A DNA stretch of 64,000 nt from CAWBRT01 sp963832365 (GCA_963832365.1 CAWHUL010000015.1:62001-126000); one strand, 5' to 3'. Positions 9,306 through 18,942 are shown, numbered from the stretch's first letter. Translations and numbers: made by a program. Notes: a model not told the origin generated them from the sequence alone.

Positions 9306-10631
9306 ATGCAAATGAAAGCATGTGCGGATCATAAACCGGAAGAGTGCATTGCCAGCCATTTCGAGGAAGCATCGCAATGGCGCCATCAGTTGCACCGCAA
9401 CCCGCAACCGGCTTGGTTGGAGTTCTACTCTACGGGCTTCGTGGCGGAAAAGCTCTTTGATTGGGGCTACAGCCTGCAATTGGGCAAAGAGATCATTGAC
9501 GAAAGTAAGCGGCTTGTCGTGCCCGACGATGCAACCCTGCAGGCCGAGTATGAAAGGGCACTCAAAGCCGGCATCAAAGAAAAGTTCATTGCGCCGGCCA
9601 AAGGCGGCTTTACCGGAGTAGTCGGAACTCTGAAAGGCGCGAAGCCCGGCCCGACGGTCGCGTTCCGCTTTGACATCGATTCGCTTGAGATCCTGGAGTC
9701 GAGCGATCCGTCGCACCCGCCTGTCGCCGGAGGGTATGTCTCGCAGAACAAGGGCTATGCCCACATGTGCGGGCATGACGCTCATACCGCACTCGGATTG
9801 CTCATGGCGCGCTACTTTGCCGAGAACCAGGACAAAGTGAAGGGCACTGTCAAGCTTATCTTTCAGCCAAACGAAGAGAATCTTGGCGGCGCCGTAACCA
9901 TGGTGCCCATGGGGGTCGTCGACGATGTTGACTACCTGTTTGGCGCGCACGTCGGCATCAATGTGAAAGAAACGGGCAAAATCGGCCTCAATGTATTCGA
10001 TTGGATGGCGATGAATCGCTTTGAGGTCACCTACACCGGGCGCGCCTCGCATGCCGCGGTACGGCCGGATCTCGGCAAGAATGCTCTGCTTGGGGCGTGC
10101 GCTGCGATTACCAACTTGTATGCCATCTCCAGACACGGCACCGGCGCATCGCGCGTCAATGTCGGTGTCATGCAGGCAGGCACGACCTGGAACATCATTC
10201 CGGAAAAGGCTTACTTCCGCATGGAGACGCGCGGGGTCACCAATGAAGTCAACGAGTACATGGTCGGCAGGGCCATGGACGTGCTGCACGGCGCGGCCAA
10301 AATGTACGATCTCGGACTGGAGATAAAACCCGCAACCAGTACCGTGACCGCGGTGAACTCGCACGAATTGATCGAACTCGGGAATAAGGTAGCGAGTTCG
10401 CTGCCTTCGGTGAAGGAAGTCGTGCCCGCTTGTTCGACCAACGGCTCCGAAGATATGTGTGTCTTCATGCAGCGCGTGCAGCAGCGCGGCGGCAAGGCGA
10501 TGGAGATTCTGCTGGGGACCCCAATCGGGGGCGGTCACCACAGTAATTGTTTCGACGTGGACGATAAGGTGATGCAGAACGGGGCGGAATTCTTTGCCGC
10601 CATGCATGATGCGGTGACGCAACAGCGTTAG
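9306..10631 (+). CDS. M20D amidohydrolase, AbgA-like
   Basis: 441-residue zinc amidohydrolase resembling the A subunit of p-aminobenzoyl-glutamate hydrolase, a family that removes an acyl or amino-acid group from an amide. Motifs include the metal/catalytic segment YAHMCGHDAHTA, the acid pair in FQPNEEN, GRASHAAVRPDLGKNAL in the dimerisation/lid region, and the late IGGGHHSNCFD metal histidine segment. The length fits AbgA (about 436). Start ATG 9306; ATG 9312 is also possible. Likely cytoplasmic and co-transcribed with the symporter upstream and the YgeY-like gene downstream. Natural substrate unknown; aminobenzoyl-glutamate is only the best-known example of the family. Confidence 0.86.
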   Translation: MQMKACADHKPEECIASHFEEASQWRHQLHRNPQPAWLEFYSTGFVAEKLFDWGYSLQLGKEIIDESKRLVVPDDATLQAEYERALKAGIKEKFIAPAKGGFTGVVGTLKGAKPGPTVAFRFDIDSLEILESSDPSHPPVAGGYVSQNKGYAHMCGHDAHTALGLLMARYFAENQDKVKGTVKLIFQPNEENLGGAVTMVPMGVVDDVDYLFGAHVGINVKETGKIGLNVFDWMAMNRFEVTYTGRASHAAVRPDLGKNALLGACAAITNLYAISRHGTGASRVNVGVMQAGTTWNIIPEKAYFRMETRGVTNEVNEYMVGRAMDVLHGAAKMYDLGLEIKPATSTVTAVNSHELIELGNKVASSLPSVKEVVPACSTNGSEDMCVFMQRVQQRGGKAMEILLGTPIGGGHHSNCFDVDDKVMQNGAEFFAAMHDAVTQQR

Positions 10632-10729
10632 TGATGCGGGCTATTGCCGTGTTCCGCTATTTAGTCTGAAGAGTGCAGGTAAAGCCAACAGCAGAACGGC
10701 GAAGCATTATCGCCTGATAGGAGATTGAC

Positions 10730-12067
10730 GTGGAGCGATATCAGAAGGTGGTGCAGTTCGCAAATCGGCTGCGACCGGAAGCTGTTGAGTTCACGCAACG
10801 CCTCGTGCGTTGTCCCTCCTTGGGGGGAAGCGAAAAAGGCGTTGCAGACCTTCTACTCGCAGAGATGAAGAAGATCGGGTACGACCAGGTGTTTCGTGAT
10901 GACTGGGGTAATGTGGTTGGCATTATCAACGGCGACCAACCCGGTCCGGCGATTGTCTATAACGGCCATATGGACCATGTGCCTCCTGGTGAGTTGTCGC
11001 TGTGGGGCGGATACGATCCCTATGGGGCCGATATCGATGTTGGGGAGATAGATAACCGGGATGCCACCAGGAAGGAACGGGCCGAAGTCATTCATGGAAG
11101 AGGCGTTGCGGATCTGAAAGGCAGTCTGGCCTGCGTTATTTACGCCGGTAAGCTTCTCTTGCAACTACGGAGTGAAGGTCTAGCCTTGAATGGCAAGTAT
11201 ATTGTTACTGCCGTTTGCCTCGAAGAGCCTGGTGATCAGGTTGGGACTATCCAGCTGATCGACGATACTTTCAAGAAGTTGCAAATAGAATACGATGCCG
11301 CCGTGTCTTGTGAACCATCATCCCTTGATATCGCGTTGGGGCATCGCGGCCGAGTTGAGCCCGTCGTTAGCGTATACGGAAAGATCTGCCACGGCAGCGC
11401 GCCTTGGTTGGGAATCAACGCGGTGTATAAGGCGAACAAGTTTATTGACAAGGTAGCCAACGTGCTGCCCAACAACTTTCCGTCGGATCCGGATCTCGGG
11501 AAGTCCAGTATCGCAATGACAATTATCAAGGCTAGCCCTGGAGAGCTGTGCATTGTTCCAGAGCGCTGCGATATGAACTTTGACCGCCGCTTTGTACCTG
11601 GCGAGACGCCTGAGAGCTGTATCCAAGAGTTGCAGGACATCATCGATGACCTTTCCAGGGAAGATCCGGAATTCAAGGCTGAGGTGAAAATAGCGGAGGT
11701 AGTCCAGAAATTCTATACCGGCAAGTCGGTTAAGATCGCCAACAAGAAGAAAGCATGGAAGACTCCAAGAGAACATCCGTTCGTTCAGGCTATGGCTGCG
11801 GGTCTGGAAGCTGTTGGTCAAGAAGTCAGGTATCGCTATTGGTACTTCGGTACCGATCTGTCAAAAGTCGCCGCCGAAGATCGCAAGCCTGCGATTGGCT
11901 ATGCTGCTGGTCAGGAGCAGTTGATCCATACCCCAGCGGAGAAACTACGGACTGACTACATGGAAAAGAGTATCGCGGGGTATGCTGCCGGCTATTTGAA
12001 GATAATGGAGTTGCCGAAAGAAGCATTCCAGCTTGAAGCAGAACCAGCTTTGCGTGGATCTCACTAA
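10730..12067 (+). CDS. M20 family metallohydrolase, YgeY-like
   Basis: 445-residue M20/ArgE/DapE-type hydrolase similar to YgeY, a family often found near selenium-dependent molybdenum hydroxylases (established association, not proof of function). Metal-site motifs: YNGHMDHVP and RGVADLKGSLA for the first His and Asp, CLEEPGD for the Glu pair, and EQLIHTPAEKL near the end. The dimerisation segment CHGSAPWLGINAVYKAN matches YgeY well. GTG start at 10730 with AGGAGA five to six bases upstream. Last gene of the rightward operon, facing the liv operon across a terminator. Substrate unknown. Confidence 0.84.
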   Translation: MERYQKVVQFANRLRPEAVEFTQRLVRCPSLGGSEKGVADLLLAEMKKIGYDQVFRDDWGNVVGIINGDQPGPAIVYNGHMDHVPPGELSLWGGYDPYGADIDVGEIDNRDATRKERAEVIHGRGVADLKGSLACVIYAGKLLLQLRSEGLALNGKYIVTAVCLEEPGDQVGTIQLIDDTFKKLQIEYDAAVSCEPSSLDIALGHRGRVEPVVSVYGKICHGSAPWLGINAVYKANKFIDKVANVLPNNFPSDPDLGKSSIAMTIIKASPGELCIVPERCDMNFDRRFVPGETPESCIQELQDIIDDLSREDPEFKAEVKIAEVVQKFYTGKSVKIANKKKAWKTPREHPFVQAMAAGLEAVGQEVRYRYWYFGTDLSKVAAEDRKPAIGYAAGQEQLIHTPAEKLRTDYMEKSIAGYAAGYLKIMELPKEAFQLEAEPALRGSH

Positions 12068-12093
12068 AACCATTCCCATTCTAAGGAATGATG

Positions 12094-12135
12094 AAATGCG
12101 GCGGAGCTTCGGAAGCTACCGCCGCATTTTTCTTT
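12094..12135. terminator. Bidirectional rho-independent terminator
   Basis: An 11-bp stem AAATGCGGCGG (12094-12104) pairs with CCGCCGCATTT (12119-12129), with a further inner AGCTTC/GGAAGCT pairing. It is followed by T-rich sequence on the plus strand and preceded by A-containing sequence for the minus strand. It separates two convergent genes, 26 and 6 bases from their stop codons. Confidence 0.9.
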
Positions 12136-13392
12136 CTACCAGGGTAGTGGAACAACCGGCTGAACCTCAGCTACTGAGAATGGCCACACTGTCTTGTACT
12201 CGTCGCCCTTAATTTGAGCGATGCCCAGAGTGGCATTCACGTTCAAGTTGAGATGTTTTTGTCCTGCAAGTTCAATGGCCTCAAAGGAGATTTTGTCATA
12301 GGGAAGCATGATCTCCGGGCCGTTAGGGAATTTCTTCTCGATCTTGAGGTTCGCCAGAGCATTGCGAATCTTATCGCGATTCGCTTCGCCGGCTTGGTCG
12401 ATGGCGGTCTTAAGCACCCAGGCCGCGGTATAAGCCTCGGCTGAATGGCCGTTCATCGGGATGCCGTACTTCGCTTCAAACTTCTTGTTGATGTCCTTGC
12501 CCTTGGACATTCCCTTGTTCCATTCGACCGCCGTGGTAATGCCCTCCGCCTGCGACTTTAAGTTCTTCAAAAAGTTCGGATCGATGACGCCGGTCGCCTT
12601 GGAGATCATGATCTTGGGCTTGAACCCCTGTTCGTGCATCGTCTTGACGAGCAGGATGGCGTCGGAGACGTAGGGATCGACCATAAGAATGTCGGGTTTT
12701 ACGGATTTTAAGGTGACGACCTCCGAGGAGAGATCGGCCGCATCGCGGGTGTACAGAATCACCTTGATCACGTTAAGGCCCTGTTTATCCGCCCAATACT
12801 TGCCCCATTTGGCGGTCTCCTGACCAAGCAGGGTGTTGTCGGCGATAATCGCCACAGTCTTGAGATTCGAATGCGACTTCGCGTTCCAATCGACCACGTA
12901 CTGCACCATGTCGCGCAGATACATCATGTTGGTCGGGGCCATACGGAAGAAATACTTGTAGCCGCGAGTAGTCAATACGTCAGCCGTGGAAATAGCCGAA
13001 AGCAGCGGTGTGGAGTTCTTTTCCGCCACTTGCGAAATCACTTCGGTGACGCCGCTCTGATAGGCGCCCAGCATCACGGGAACATTGCCCTGGGTCATCA
13101 GTCGTTCGGCTTCCGACATGCCGATCTTCGGGTCGCCCTGGGTGTCGCCGTAAACGATTTCAAGTTTCTTTCCCAGGACTCCACCGGAGGCATTGATATC
13201 CTCGACCGCCAAGTCGATGCCTTTCTTGATGTTCTGCCCCGTCGAGGCCACGGCGCCGGTCAAGGGATAGACTGCGCCAATTATGATTTTGTCGGATGCG
13301 CCTTTGTTTGAGCCGGAATCACAACCTCCGAGCATCGCGATACTAAATACAACAGCAACTACGACGCAGATTACTTTCCGTTTCGTTATCAT
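12136..13392 (-). CDS. livK: Branched-chain amino acid-type ABC transporter substrate-binding lipoprotein
   Basis: 418-residue periplasmic-binding fold protein of the Leu/Ile/Val family (Peripla_BP_6). The signal peptide ends in lipobox AMLGGC, so it is lipid-anchored outside the inner membrane. Marks include IIIGAVYPLTGAVASTGQN and the later DTLLGQETAKWGKYWADK region. Last gene of the leftward operon, 74 bases after livF, and closed by the terminator at 12094. True ligand not predictable: this family also binds aromatic acids, amides and short carboxylates. The nearby amidohydrolases and oxalate genes make a non-amino-acid ligand possible (inference). Confidence 0.9.
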   Translation of the reverse strand: MITKRKVICVVVAVVFSIAMLGGCDSGSNKGASDKIIIGAVYPLTGAVASTGQNIKKGIDLAVEDINASGGVLGKKLEIVYGDTQGDPKIGMSEAERLMTQGNVPVMLGAYQSGVTEVISQVAEKNSTPLLSAISTADVLTTRGYKYFFRMAPTNMMYLRDMVQYVVDWNAKSHSNLKTVAIIADNTLLGQETAKWGKYWADKQGLNVIKVILYTRDAADLSSEVVTLKSVKPDILMVDPYVSDAILLVKTMHEQGFKPKIMISKATGVIDPNFLKNLKSQAEGITTAVEWNKGMSKGKDINKKFEAKYGIPMNGHSAEAYTAAWVLKTAIDQAGEANRDKIRNALANLKIEKKFPNGPEIMLPYDKISFEAIELAGQKHLNLNVNATLGIAQIKGDEYKTVWPFSVAEVQPVVPLPW

Positions 13393-13466
13393 TCCTGTCC
13401 TCCTTGAAACAACGATAGAGTTCTAGTGGATGCCATGCATCCGTTTGCCGAAGATATGCCCTGTTC

Positions 13467-14180
13467 TTACAATCCGAGATACGCGCGCTGGAAATCCGGG
13501 TCAGCCAGCAGTTCCTGACTCTTTCCTCTCATTACCAGTCTGCCGCTCTCGATCACATAGCCGCGGGCACTGATCTTGAGAGCCTTCTTTACTTCCTGTT
13601 CGACCAAAATGACTGTAATACCTTCGTTAGCGATCTGTTGGACTACAGCCAGAATCTGCTCGACGAGGTTGGGTGCTATTCCCAGCGAAGGCTCGTCGAA
13701 CATTATGCACTTCGGAATCGACATCAACCCTCGGCCGATGGCGAGCATCTGCTGTTCGCCGCCGCTGAGTGTCCCGGCGAGTTGATACTTGCGTTCTTCC
13801 AGCCGGGGAAACATGGCGAACACTTTCTGCAGGTTTTCCCGAAACTGGTTCTTGGCTTGCTTGGAAAAGGCCCCCAGGTCCAGATTCTCCTGCACTGTCA
13901 TGTCATGAAACAGTTGCCGGCCTTCAGGAACGTGGACGATACCTCTGGCAAGAATGTCGTAGGTCGCCATGCGGGTAATATCTTCCCCGTCATAGAAGAT
14001 CTTTCCTCCGCTGGGATGGAGAATGCCGGAAATGGTGCGCACCAACGTTGTCTTGCCGGCGCCATTGGCGCCGACAACGGAGATGATTTCCCCGGCGTCA
14101 GCTTCAAAGCTCACATCCCACAGCGCCTGGATCTCGCCGTACGCGACGTTAATGGATTGTACTTGTAGCGGCCTTGTCAT
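13467..14180 (-). CDS. livF: Branched-chain amino acid-type ABC transporter ATPase
   Basis: 237-residue ABC ATPase of the LivF type. Walker A GANGAGKTT, signature LSGGEQQ, Walker B CIMFDEP and the H-loop position replaced by the LivF-typical EQEVKKAL are all visible. I chose ATG 14180, preceded by GGAAGG, which gives the canonical LivF length; a TTG at 14204 would extend it. It overlaps the end of livG by 32 bases. Powers import together with LivG. Confidence 0.93.
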   Translation of the reverse strand: MTRPLQVQSINVAYGEIQALWDVSFEADAGEIISVVGANGAGKTTLVRTISGILHPSGGKIFYDGEDITRMATYDILARGIVHVPEGRQLFHDMTVQENLDLGAFSKQAKNQFRENLQKVFAMFPRLEERKYQLAGTLSGGEQQMLAIGRGLMSIPKCIMFDEPSLGIAPNLVEQILAVVQQIANEGITVILVEQEVKKALKISARGYVIESGRLVMRGKSQELLADPDFQRAYLGL

Positions 14181-14898
14181 CGTCCTTCCCGAGGTAAATG
14201 TCAATTACGGTCTGGTCGTTCATGACGGCGTCCACAGAACCTTCGGCAATCTTTTCGCCGTGGTGGAGCACGACGATCCTTTCGCAGAGCGTTACCACGG
14301 CCTTCATAATGTGCTCAATGAGCAGAATCGTCACCCCGGACTTGTTGATTTCCCGGATCAACGCAACGCACTCTTCAGTTTCCGTGTGGTTGAGGCCGGA
14401 CATGACCTCATCGAGCAGCAGCAGGTCGGGCGTGGCCGCCAGAGCGCGCGCCAACTCCAGGCGCTTGCGGTCGGCGGTTCCAAGCTCCTTGGCCAGCACG
14501 TTCTGCTTCTTTAGCAGCCCCGCGAATTCCAGTATGCCAAGGGCGTGTGGTCCCGCCACGGCGACGTTCGGCGAGCCATGCCGCCCGAACATCGAGCCGG
14601 CGATGACATTGTCCAAAACCGACATGTAGGGCAGCGGCCTCATGATCTGAAAGGTACGCGCCATGCCGCGCGCACAGCGCTGGAATGGCTGCAGCGTCGT
14701 CACGTCCTCGCCCTTGTATACGACGTGTCCGCCGGAAGGCTGGTAGAAACCGCTGATCACGTTGAAGAGCGTGGTCTTGCCCGCGCCGTTCGGGCCGATC
14801 AGACCCACTATCTGTTTCTCCTCCACCGAGAAAGTCACATCGTTCAGTGCTTGAAGTCCGCGAAAGACTTTCGATACATTCTTAATCTGTAACATCAT
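14149..14898 (-). CDS. livG: Branched-chain amino acid-type ABC transporter ATPase
   Basis: 249-residue LivG-type ATPase with Walker A GPNGAGKTT, the LivG marker GMARTFQIMRPLPYMSVLDNV, and Walker B LLLLDEVMSGLNHTE. The family signature motif LSGGQ is degenerate here (KELGTADRKRLELARAL). LivG usually has LPYGxQRRLEIARAL, so the sequence follows the LivG pattern only partly. The ATG overlaps the livM stop as ATGA, indicating translational coupling. Second ATPase of the complete livHMGF set. Confidence 0.93.
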   Translation of the reverse strand: MMLQIKNVSKVFRGLQALNDVTFSVEEKQIVGLIGPNGAGKTTLFNVISGFYQPSGGHVVYKGEDVTTLQPFQRCARGMARTFQIMRPLPYMSVLDNVIAGSMFGRHGSPNVAVAGPHALGILEFAGLLKKQNVLAKELGTADRKRLELARALAATPDLLLLDEVMSGLNHTETEECVALIREINKSGVTILLIEHIMKAVVTLCERIVVLHHGEKIAEGSVDAVMNDQTVIDIYLGKDDDKAATSTIH

Positions 14899-15890
14899 TT
14901 CTTCACCGCCTCAGCCACGCCGAGCTTTGCTCCGCTTAGCCGCCGATACCACTTCAGGCCATTCAGCCAATCCACCAGGCCCAAGGGCTTTACCCGTATG
15001 ATCACAATGAGGAGAATGGCGTAAGCGATCAGATGGCCGCCCGGAATCATGTTTCCGAGCATGACGCGAAGGTATTCCGAGATGGGCATCAGAATGAAAG
15101 CGCCGAGCAGCGGGCCGCCGACGGTTCCGATTCCGCCGATGATCGCCGGTAGTACGATCTCGATGGAAAAGCCGCCCAGCATGAGGTCAGGCTCTATGTA
15201 GCGAACGTACTGTGCATAGAACGCTCCGGCAACAGCGGTGAAAGCCGCGCTCAGGAAGACAGCCAAGAGCTTGTACTTGACCACATTAATGCCAATTGCG
15301 TTGGCGGTGTCCTCGTCTTCCCGTATGCACTTGAAGGCATAACCGAGACGGGAGTGCTCCAGGATGGCAAAGCTTCCGTAGATAACAAATAGCATTCCCA
15401 GCCCAATGTAGTAGTAATGCAACTTGCCGGAAAAATGGAAGTTATACCAGGTCCGATCGACCATTGGCAGAAGAATGCCTTGTGCCTTGCCAACCATCTC
15501 CCAATTCGTAAACAGATTGCGGAACGTCTCGGCGAAAGCAATTGTCGCCAGTGCGAAATAAGGTCCCTTGAGGACAAAGCATGGATAGAAAATGATGGCT
15601 GCTGTTACACCAGCGAGAGTTCCCCCAACGATCATGCCAATCCAGGGAGTCACGTTAAACTTGATCAATAACAGCGTGGACGCATAAGCCCCAATTGCCA
15701 TAAAAGCGGCATGGCCCAGAGAGAATTGACCAGTCAGTCCACCGAGAATGTTCCATGCAACTGCGAGCATGGCCACAAAGAACAGCATGATGAACACGTG
15801 CAGGATGTACGGCGCGGCAATGAAGAAAGGAACCAGCAGCAGAACCGCCAACAGGAAAAACTCGACACGGAATGATCGCAGACGTCCCAC
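14895..15890 (-). CDS. livM: Branched-chain amino acid-type ABC transporter permease
   Basis: LivM permease with about eight to nine helices and the family motifs NILGGLTGQFSLGHAAFMAIGAY (near residues 50-75) and GGIGTVGGPLLGAF near the C-terminus, the EAA-like loop contacting the ATPases. I prefer GTG 15890, which has GAGG seven bases upstream, over TTG 15914, which has none. With that start the gene begins four bases after the livH stop. Inner membrane. Confidence 0.9.
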   Translation of the reverse strand: MGRLRSFRVEFFLLAVLLLVPFFIAAPYILHVFIMLFFVAMLAVAWNILGGLTGQFSLGHAAFMAIGAYASTLLLIKFNVTPWIGMIVGGTLAGVTAAIIFYPCFVLKGPYFALATIAFAETFRNLFTNWEMVGKAQGILLPMVDRTWYNFHFSGKLHYYYIGLGMLFVIYGSFAILEHSRLGYAFKCIREDEDTANAIGINVVKYKLLAVFLSAAFTAVAGAFYAQYVRYIEPDLMLGGFSIEIVLPAIIGGIGTVGGPLLGAFILMPISEYLRVMLGNMIPGGHLIAYAILLIVIIRVKPLGLVDWLNGLKWYRRLSGAKLGVAEAVKK

Positions 15891-15894
15891 CCGG

Positions 15895-16764
15895 TCACCT
15901 CGCCCTCGACACAAGATGTTGGCGCAATATCAAGATCGCGAGGAAGGTCAGAAACACGACCGAGTCCTTGAACTGCGGTCCCACCACGAACGCGCCCATG
16001 GTTTCCAGCAGGCCCAGCACAATTCCCCCCACGAAGGCGCCCTTGATGCTTCCAAGCCCGCCGAGGACTACCACCACAAAAGCGCGCAGGGTGAAAGTCG
16101 CACCAACCATCGGAAAGACGTAGTAGAAGGGCAACAACAAGGTACCGGCGATTCCGGCCAGGGCCGCGCCAATTGCGTACGAAAGAATGTACATCCGATT
16201 GATGTTGATCCCTACCAACCGCGCCCCGATGGGATTTTGCGAAGTAGCTCGAATTTGTTTGCCGGTTTCAGACTTCATCAGGAACGCATACAACATGAAC
16301 GTCACGAAGATGAGGACGCAGAAGCTGATCAGCTTCGGCAGGCTGACCACTTGCCCGAGCAAATGGATGTTTTTCAGCGAATATCCGGTTTGTACCGTTC
16401 TGTAGTCGGACTTAAATAGCACCAGGGCCAGATTCTGCATCAGCATCATCAGGCCAACCGTCATGAAGATAAGGTTGGAATCATTTGCTGCGCCAAGCAA
16501 TGGCGTGATTAGGCCTTGCTGGATGAGGGCTCCCAGACACATCATAATGATGACAACCAGCGGCAACGACAGGTAAGGATCAAGGCCGAGAGTGCTGGTG
16601 AATAGATAGGTCAGATACATGCCAACCATCAACAATTCGCCCTGGCAAAAGTTGACAATCTTCATGACGCCAAATATCACATTCAGGCCCATGCCCATGA
16701 GCGCGTAGAAGCCGCCTACTAGAATCCCGTTGATTACGACCTGAACAACGACTCCACTCAACAC
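15895..16764 (-). CDS. livH: Branched-chain amino acid-type ABC transporter permease
   Basis: LivH permease, 289 residues, with NGILVGGFYALMGMGLNVIFG at the N-terminus and the conserved loop GGLGSIKGAFVGGIVLGLLE near the end. GTG start at 16764 with GGAGG about six bases upstream. First gene of the leftward operon livHMGF followed by the binding protein. Confidence 0.93.
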   Translation of the reverse strand: MLSGVVVQVVINGILVGGFYALMGMGLNVIFGVMKIVNFCQGELLMVGMYLTYLFTSTLGLDPYLSLPLVVIIMMCLGALIQQGLITPLLGAANDSNLIFMTVGLMMLMQNLALVLFKSDYRTVQTGYSLKNIHLLGQVVSLPKLISFCVLIFVTFMLYAFLMKSETGKQIRATSQNPIGARLVGININRMYILSYAIGAALAGIAGTLLLPFYYVFPMVGATFTLRAFVVVVLGGLGSIKGAFVGGIVLGLLETMGAFVVGPQFKDSVVFLTFLAILILRQHLVSRAR

Positions 16765-16895
16765 TCCACCTCCGTTGCGGCTTTACTCGTCGAGTACGAG
16801 CCAAACTGTGAATCTTTTAAACGGAAGAATGAGTTGGGGAGCGCAGGCGGACCTTCGGCTGGAATCACAATTTCCCCACTTGCGAACGTCTAAGA

Positions 16896-17123
16896 TTAGT
16901 TCTCGTAACGCACTATTTTGTAGCTCTGACCTCGGTAAGTCAACGCTATTCGAAACGTACGCTTCCACGCGTCGACCTCGTCCCGAATCTCGCCCCATAC
17001 TGCATTGGCGCATTTGTCACTTTCGGGGAAGTACGCGAATCGGAACTCTGAATTGAAGGGTTTACAAAACACCATGACATGCGCGGTTTCGTCAAAAGCC
17101 GGGAACGAAACCACTTCGCTCAC
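16896..17123 (-). CDS. Possible small hypothetical protein
   Basis: A 75-codon frame (GTG start) whose translation ends in WKRTFRIALTYRGQSYKIVRYEN, with protein-like composition (alternating aromatic/charged residues). It has no Shine-Dalgarno sequence and no recognisable family. It lies in the 460-base gap between livH and the next leftward gene, where nothing else is visible. Weak call. Confidence 0.25.
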   Translation of the reverse strand: MSEVVSFPAFDETAHVMVFCKPFNSEFRFAYFPESDKCANAVWGEIRDEVDAWKRTFRIALTYRGQSYKIVRYEN

Positions 17124-17223
17124 GCCGCAGGTGTATCACCAGAATCGTGCTCTTAACGTCAAAGTTGTCCATGATCGGACCGCGAAGCCGCATCCGATAT
17201 TGAAAGCCTCGTGCGGACCCTCT

Positions 17224-17907
17224 CTAAGCTGTGGCCGGAAATGGCGTCGGCTGAATGGAAAGCATAGCCGAGGCGATCGAACTCGTCACATCGGCGAACT
17301 CCTGTAGGTGCGCCGTCTCAACCTTAACGCCCGGACGGTAGATGAAAAGCCAGTCGGGGCTGCTTTCGACACGGTAGTGTGCGGCATGATCTCGAAGGAA
17401 CGCGACCTTCGCAGGCGTAAGGAATGTACGCACCTCGCCCTGATCCGAACAGTGGATTGAGAAGTGCTTGGTGAATTCGCGGTCGGCGCTGAACTCAATC
17501 ACCTTCTTACCCATGGCCTGCTCGGCCCGCTCCACCATCCTTCCAATAACATTCTTTCCTCCGACCTGGAAGACAGGCAGATGAAGACAGGAGAGGCGAA
17601 AGGCGGCCATCGTCGTGACCAGGCTCGCGGAGTCGTCCACCAGCGGCACGTCGAAGATAAGACACCGGCATTCGCCGATGTTGCGTTCAAGAAGATTGTC
17701 CACAAATGTTGCGGAGCCGTCCTCAAGTACGGAGAGTCCCTGGACATTGGTACCCTCGAAAGGCTTAGCCAACTCGACGAACTTAAAGCCCATCTCGCGC
17801 GCTTTGCGCTCAAGGTTTTGCGATCGACGAAGAGGAAGGAGAAAGCCGAACATCAGAACTGCGAACAATCCTGCCGCCAGGCATCCGAAGACAACGAGCG
17901 TACTCAT
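17224..17907 (-). CDS. Hypothetical membrane-anchored protein
   Basis: 227 residues with one N-terminal transmembrane helix (about 5-26, ending FLLPLRR) and a soluble cytoplasmic domain with no family I recognise. The domain contains a short cysteine-bearing segment (GECRCLIFDVPLVDDS). The ATG at 17907 has GAGG-type sequence upstream. It is transcribed away from the GntR gene. Function unknown. Confidence 0.7.
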   Translation of the reverse strand: MSTLVVFGCLAAGLFAVLMFGFLLPLRRSQNLERKAREMGFKFVELAKPFEGTNVQGLSVLEDGSATFVDNLLERNIGECRCLIFDVPLVDDSASLVTTMAAFRLSCLHLPVFQVGGKNVIGRMVERAEQAMGKKVIEFSADREFTKHFSIHCSDQGEVRTFLTPAKVAFLRDHAAHYRVESSPDWLFIYRPGVKVETAHLQEFADVTSSIASAMLSIQPTPFPATA

Positions 17908-18172
17908 AACCTCAGCTCCTCACGAGTCGTGATGCATACCCAAATTCGCGGGACGCCGTGCCTAAGGTAATTTTAAGTCAATTCAGCCAAACGCGCGTGT
18001 CGGGCCACTTTGAGATTCCAGGTTCAACCTTGTTTTTCGGCAGGCCGGCAAATCCTGTACCAACACGCGATCAATATCCAGCTACGCGGGATGCCGGATT
18101 GTTGCTGCCCAGCTCGTGACAGCTCTCGATTTAGTCGCTTCCTTGGCAACCCCTCCCACGTCAATTGAGTCG

Positions 18173-18928
18173 ATGGTTACTGATCCACAGATTGGTCCGA
18201 TCACTGGTCCAATGACGGAGGGAGCTTTGGCCGGGCTCAACGCAGAAGTTGATGGCATACGCCGGAGCAGGATCTACGAAGAGGTCGCCAAGCGAATCGA
18301 GCGATTCATCGCAGAGGAACTGCGCCCCGGAGAAAAGTTACCTCCCGAGCGCCGGTTGGTCGAAATCTTCAGAGTCAGCCGCAGCTCGGTACGGGATGCG
18401 ATCCGGAGTCTCGAACTGATGGGGCTGGTCGAGCCGCGTCAAGGCGTAGGAACCGTGGTGTGCGAACCATCCGCCGCATTGGTCGTTCCTATTTCGAATG
18501 TACTGATGCAGCGGCGCAAGTCGGTCAGTGAACTGCTCGATGTCCGCAGGATACTCGAGCCGGCGTTGGCGGCGCGAGCCGCCGGAAATGCATCGGACGA
18601 CGATCTGATTGAAATGGAAGACATCGTAAAACGTCAGGAGCTGAAAGCACGGCGCGGTGAGCCGGCGATCGAAGAAGACGCGGAGTTCCACTACAGCATC
18701 GCTTTGGCAGGCAAGAACACCGTGGTGCTGAAGGTGCTGGACGTTCTGATGGATCTGCTGCGGGAAACGCGCGAGCGATCTTTGCAAGTAGACGGACGTT
18801 TGCAGAAATCGCTTGCCGGCCACAAACGGATTCTGGCCGCACTGAAGAAGCATGACGCCAAGGCCGCCGAATCCGCCATGCGCCGTCACATCGAGGAGAT
18901 CGAAAGGATAGTGATGAAGAAGCTTTAG
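18173..18928 (+). CDS. GntR family transcriptional regulator, FadR/FCD subfamily
   Basis: DNA-binding regulator with an N-terminal winged helix (RIYEEVAKRIERFI...LPPERRLVEIFRVSRSSVRDAIRSLELMGLVEPRQGVGTVV) and a C-terminal all-helical FCD ligand domain that usually senses an organic acid. It ends 14 bases before the oxalate oxidoreductase genes and on the same strand, so it is probably their local regulator, likely responding to oxalate or a related acid (inference). The start is uncertain: GTG 18116, ATG 18173 and ATG 18212 are all in frame and none has a good ribosome site. I chose the first ATG. Confidence 0.88.
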   Translation: MVTDPQIGPITGPMTEGALAGLNAEVDGIRRSRIYEEVAKRIERFIAEELRPGEKLPPERRLVEIFRVSRSSVRDAIRSLELMGLVEPRQGVGTVVCEPSAALVVPISNVLMQRRKSVSELLDVRRILEPALAARAAGNASDDDLIEMEDIVKRQELKARRGEPAIEEDAEFHYSIALAGKNTVVLKVLDVLMDLLRETRERSLQVDGRLQKSLAGHKRILAALKKHDAKAAESAMRRHIEEIERIVMKKL

Positions 18929-18942
18929 AACGGAGGTTCCCA

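Noticed and set aside
9255..10622. 455-codon minus-strand frame
   Set aside because: Antisense shadow of the AbgA-like hydrolase; rich in His/Arg/Gly with no family features. Similar shadows at 29264-30499, 38703-39794, 44442-45710, 51145-53379 and 55126-56529 were rejected for the same reason.
14149..14204. TTG start at 14204 for livF
   Set aside because: ATG 14180 has GGAAGG just upstream and gives the standard LivF length.
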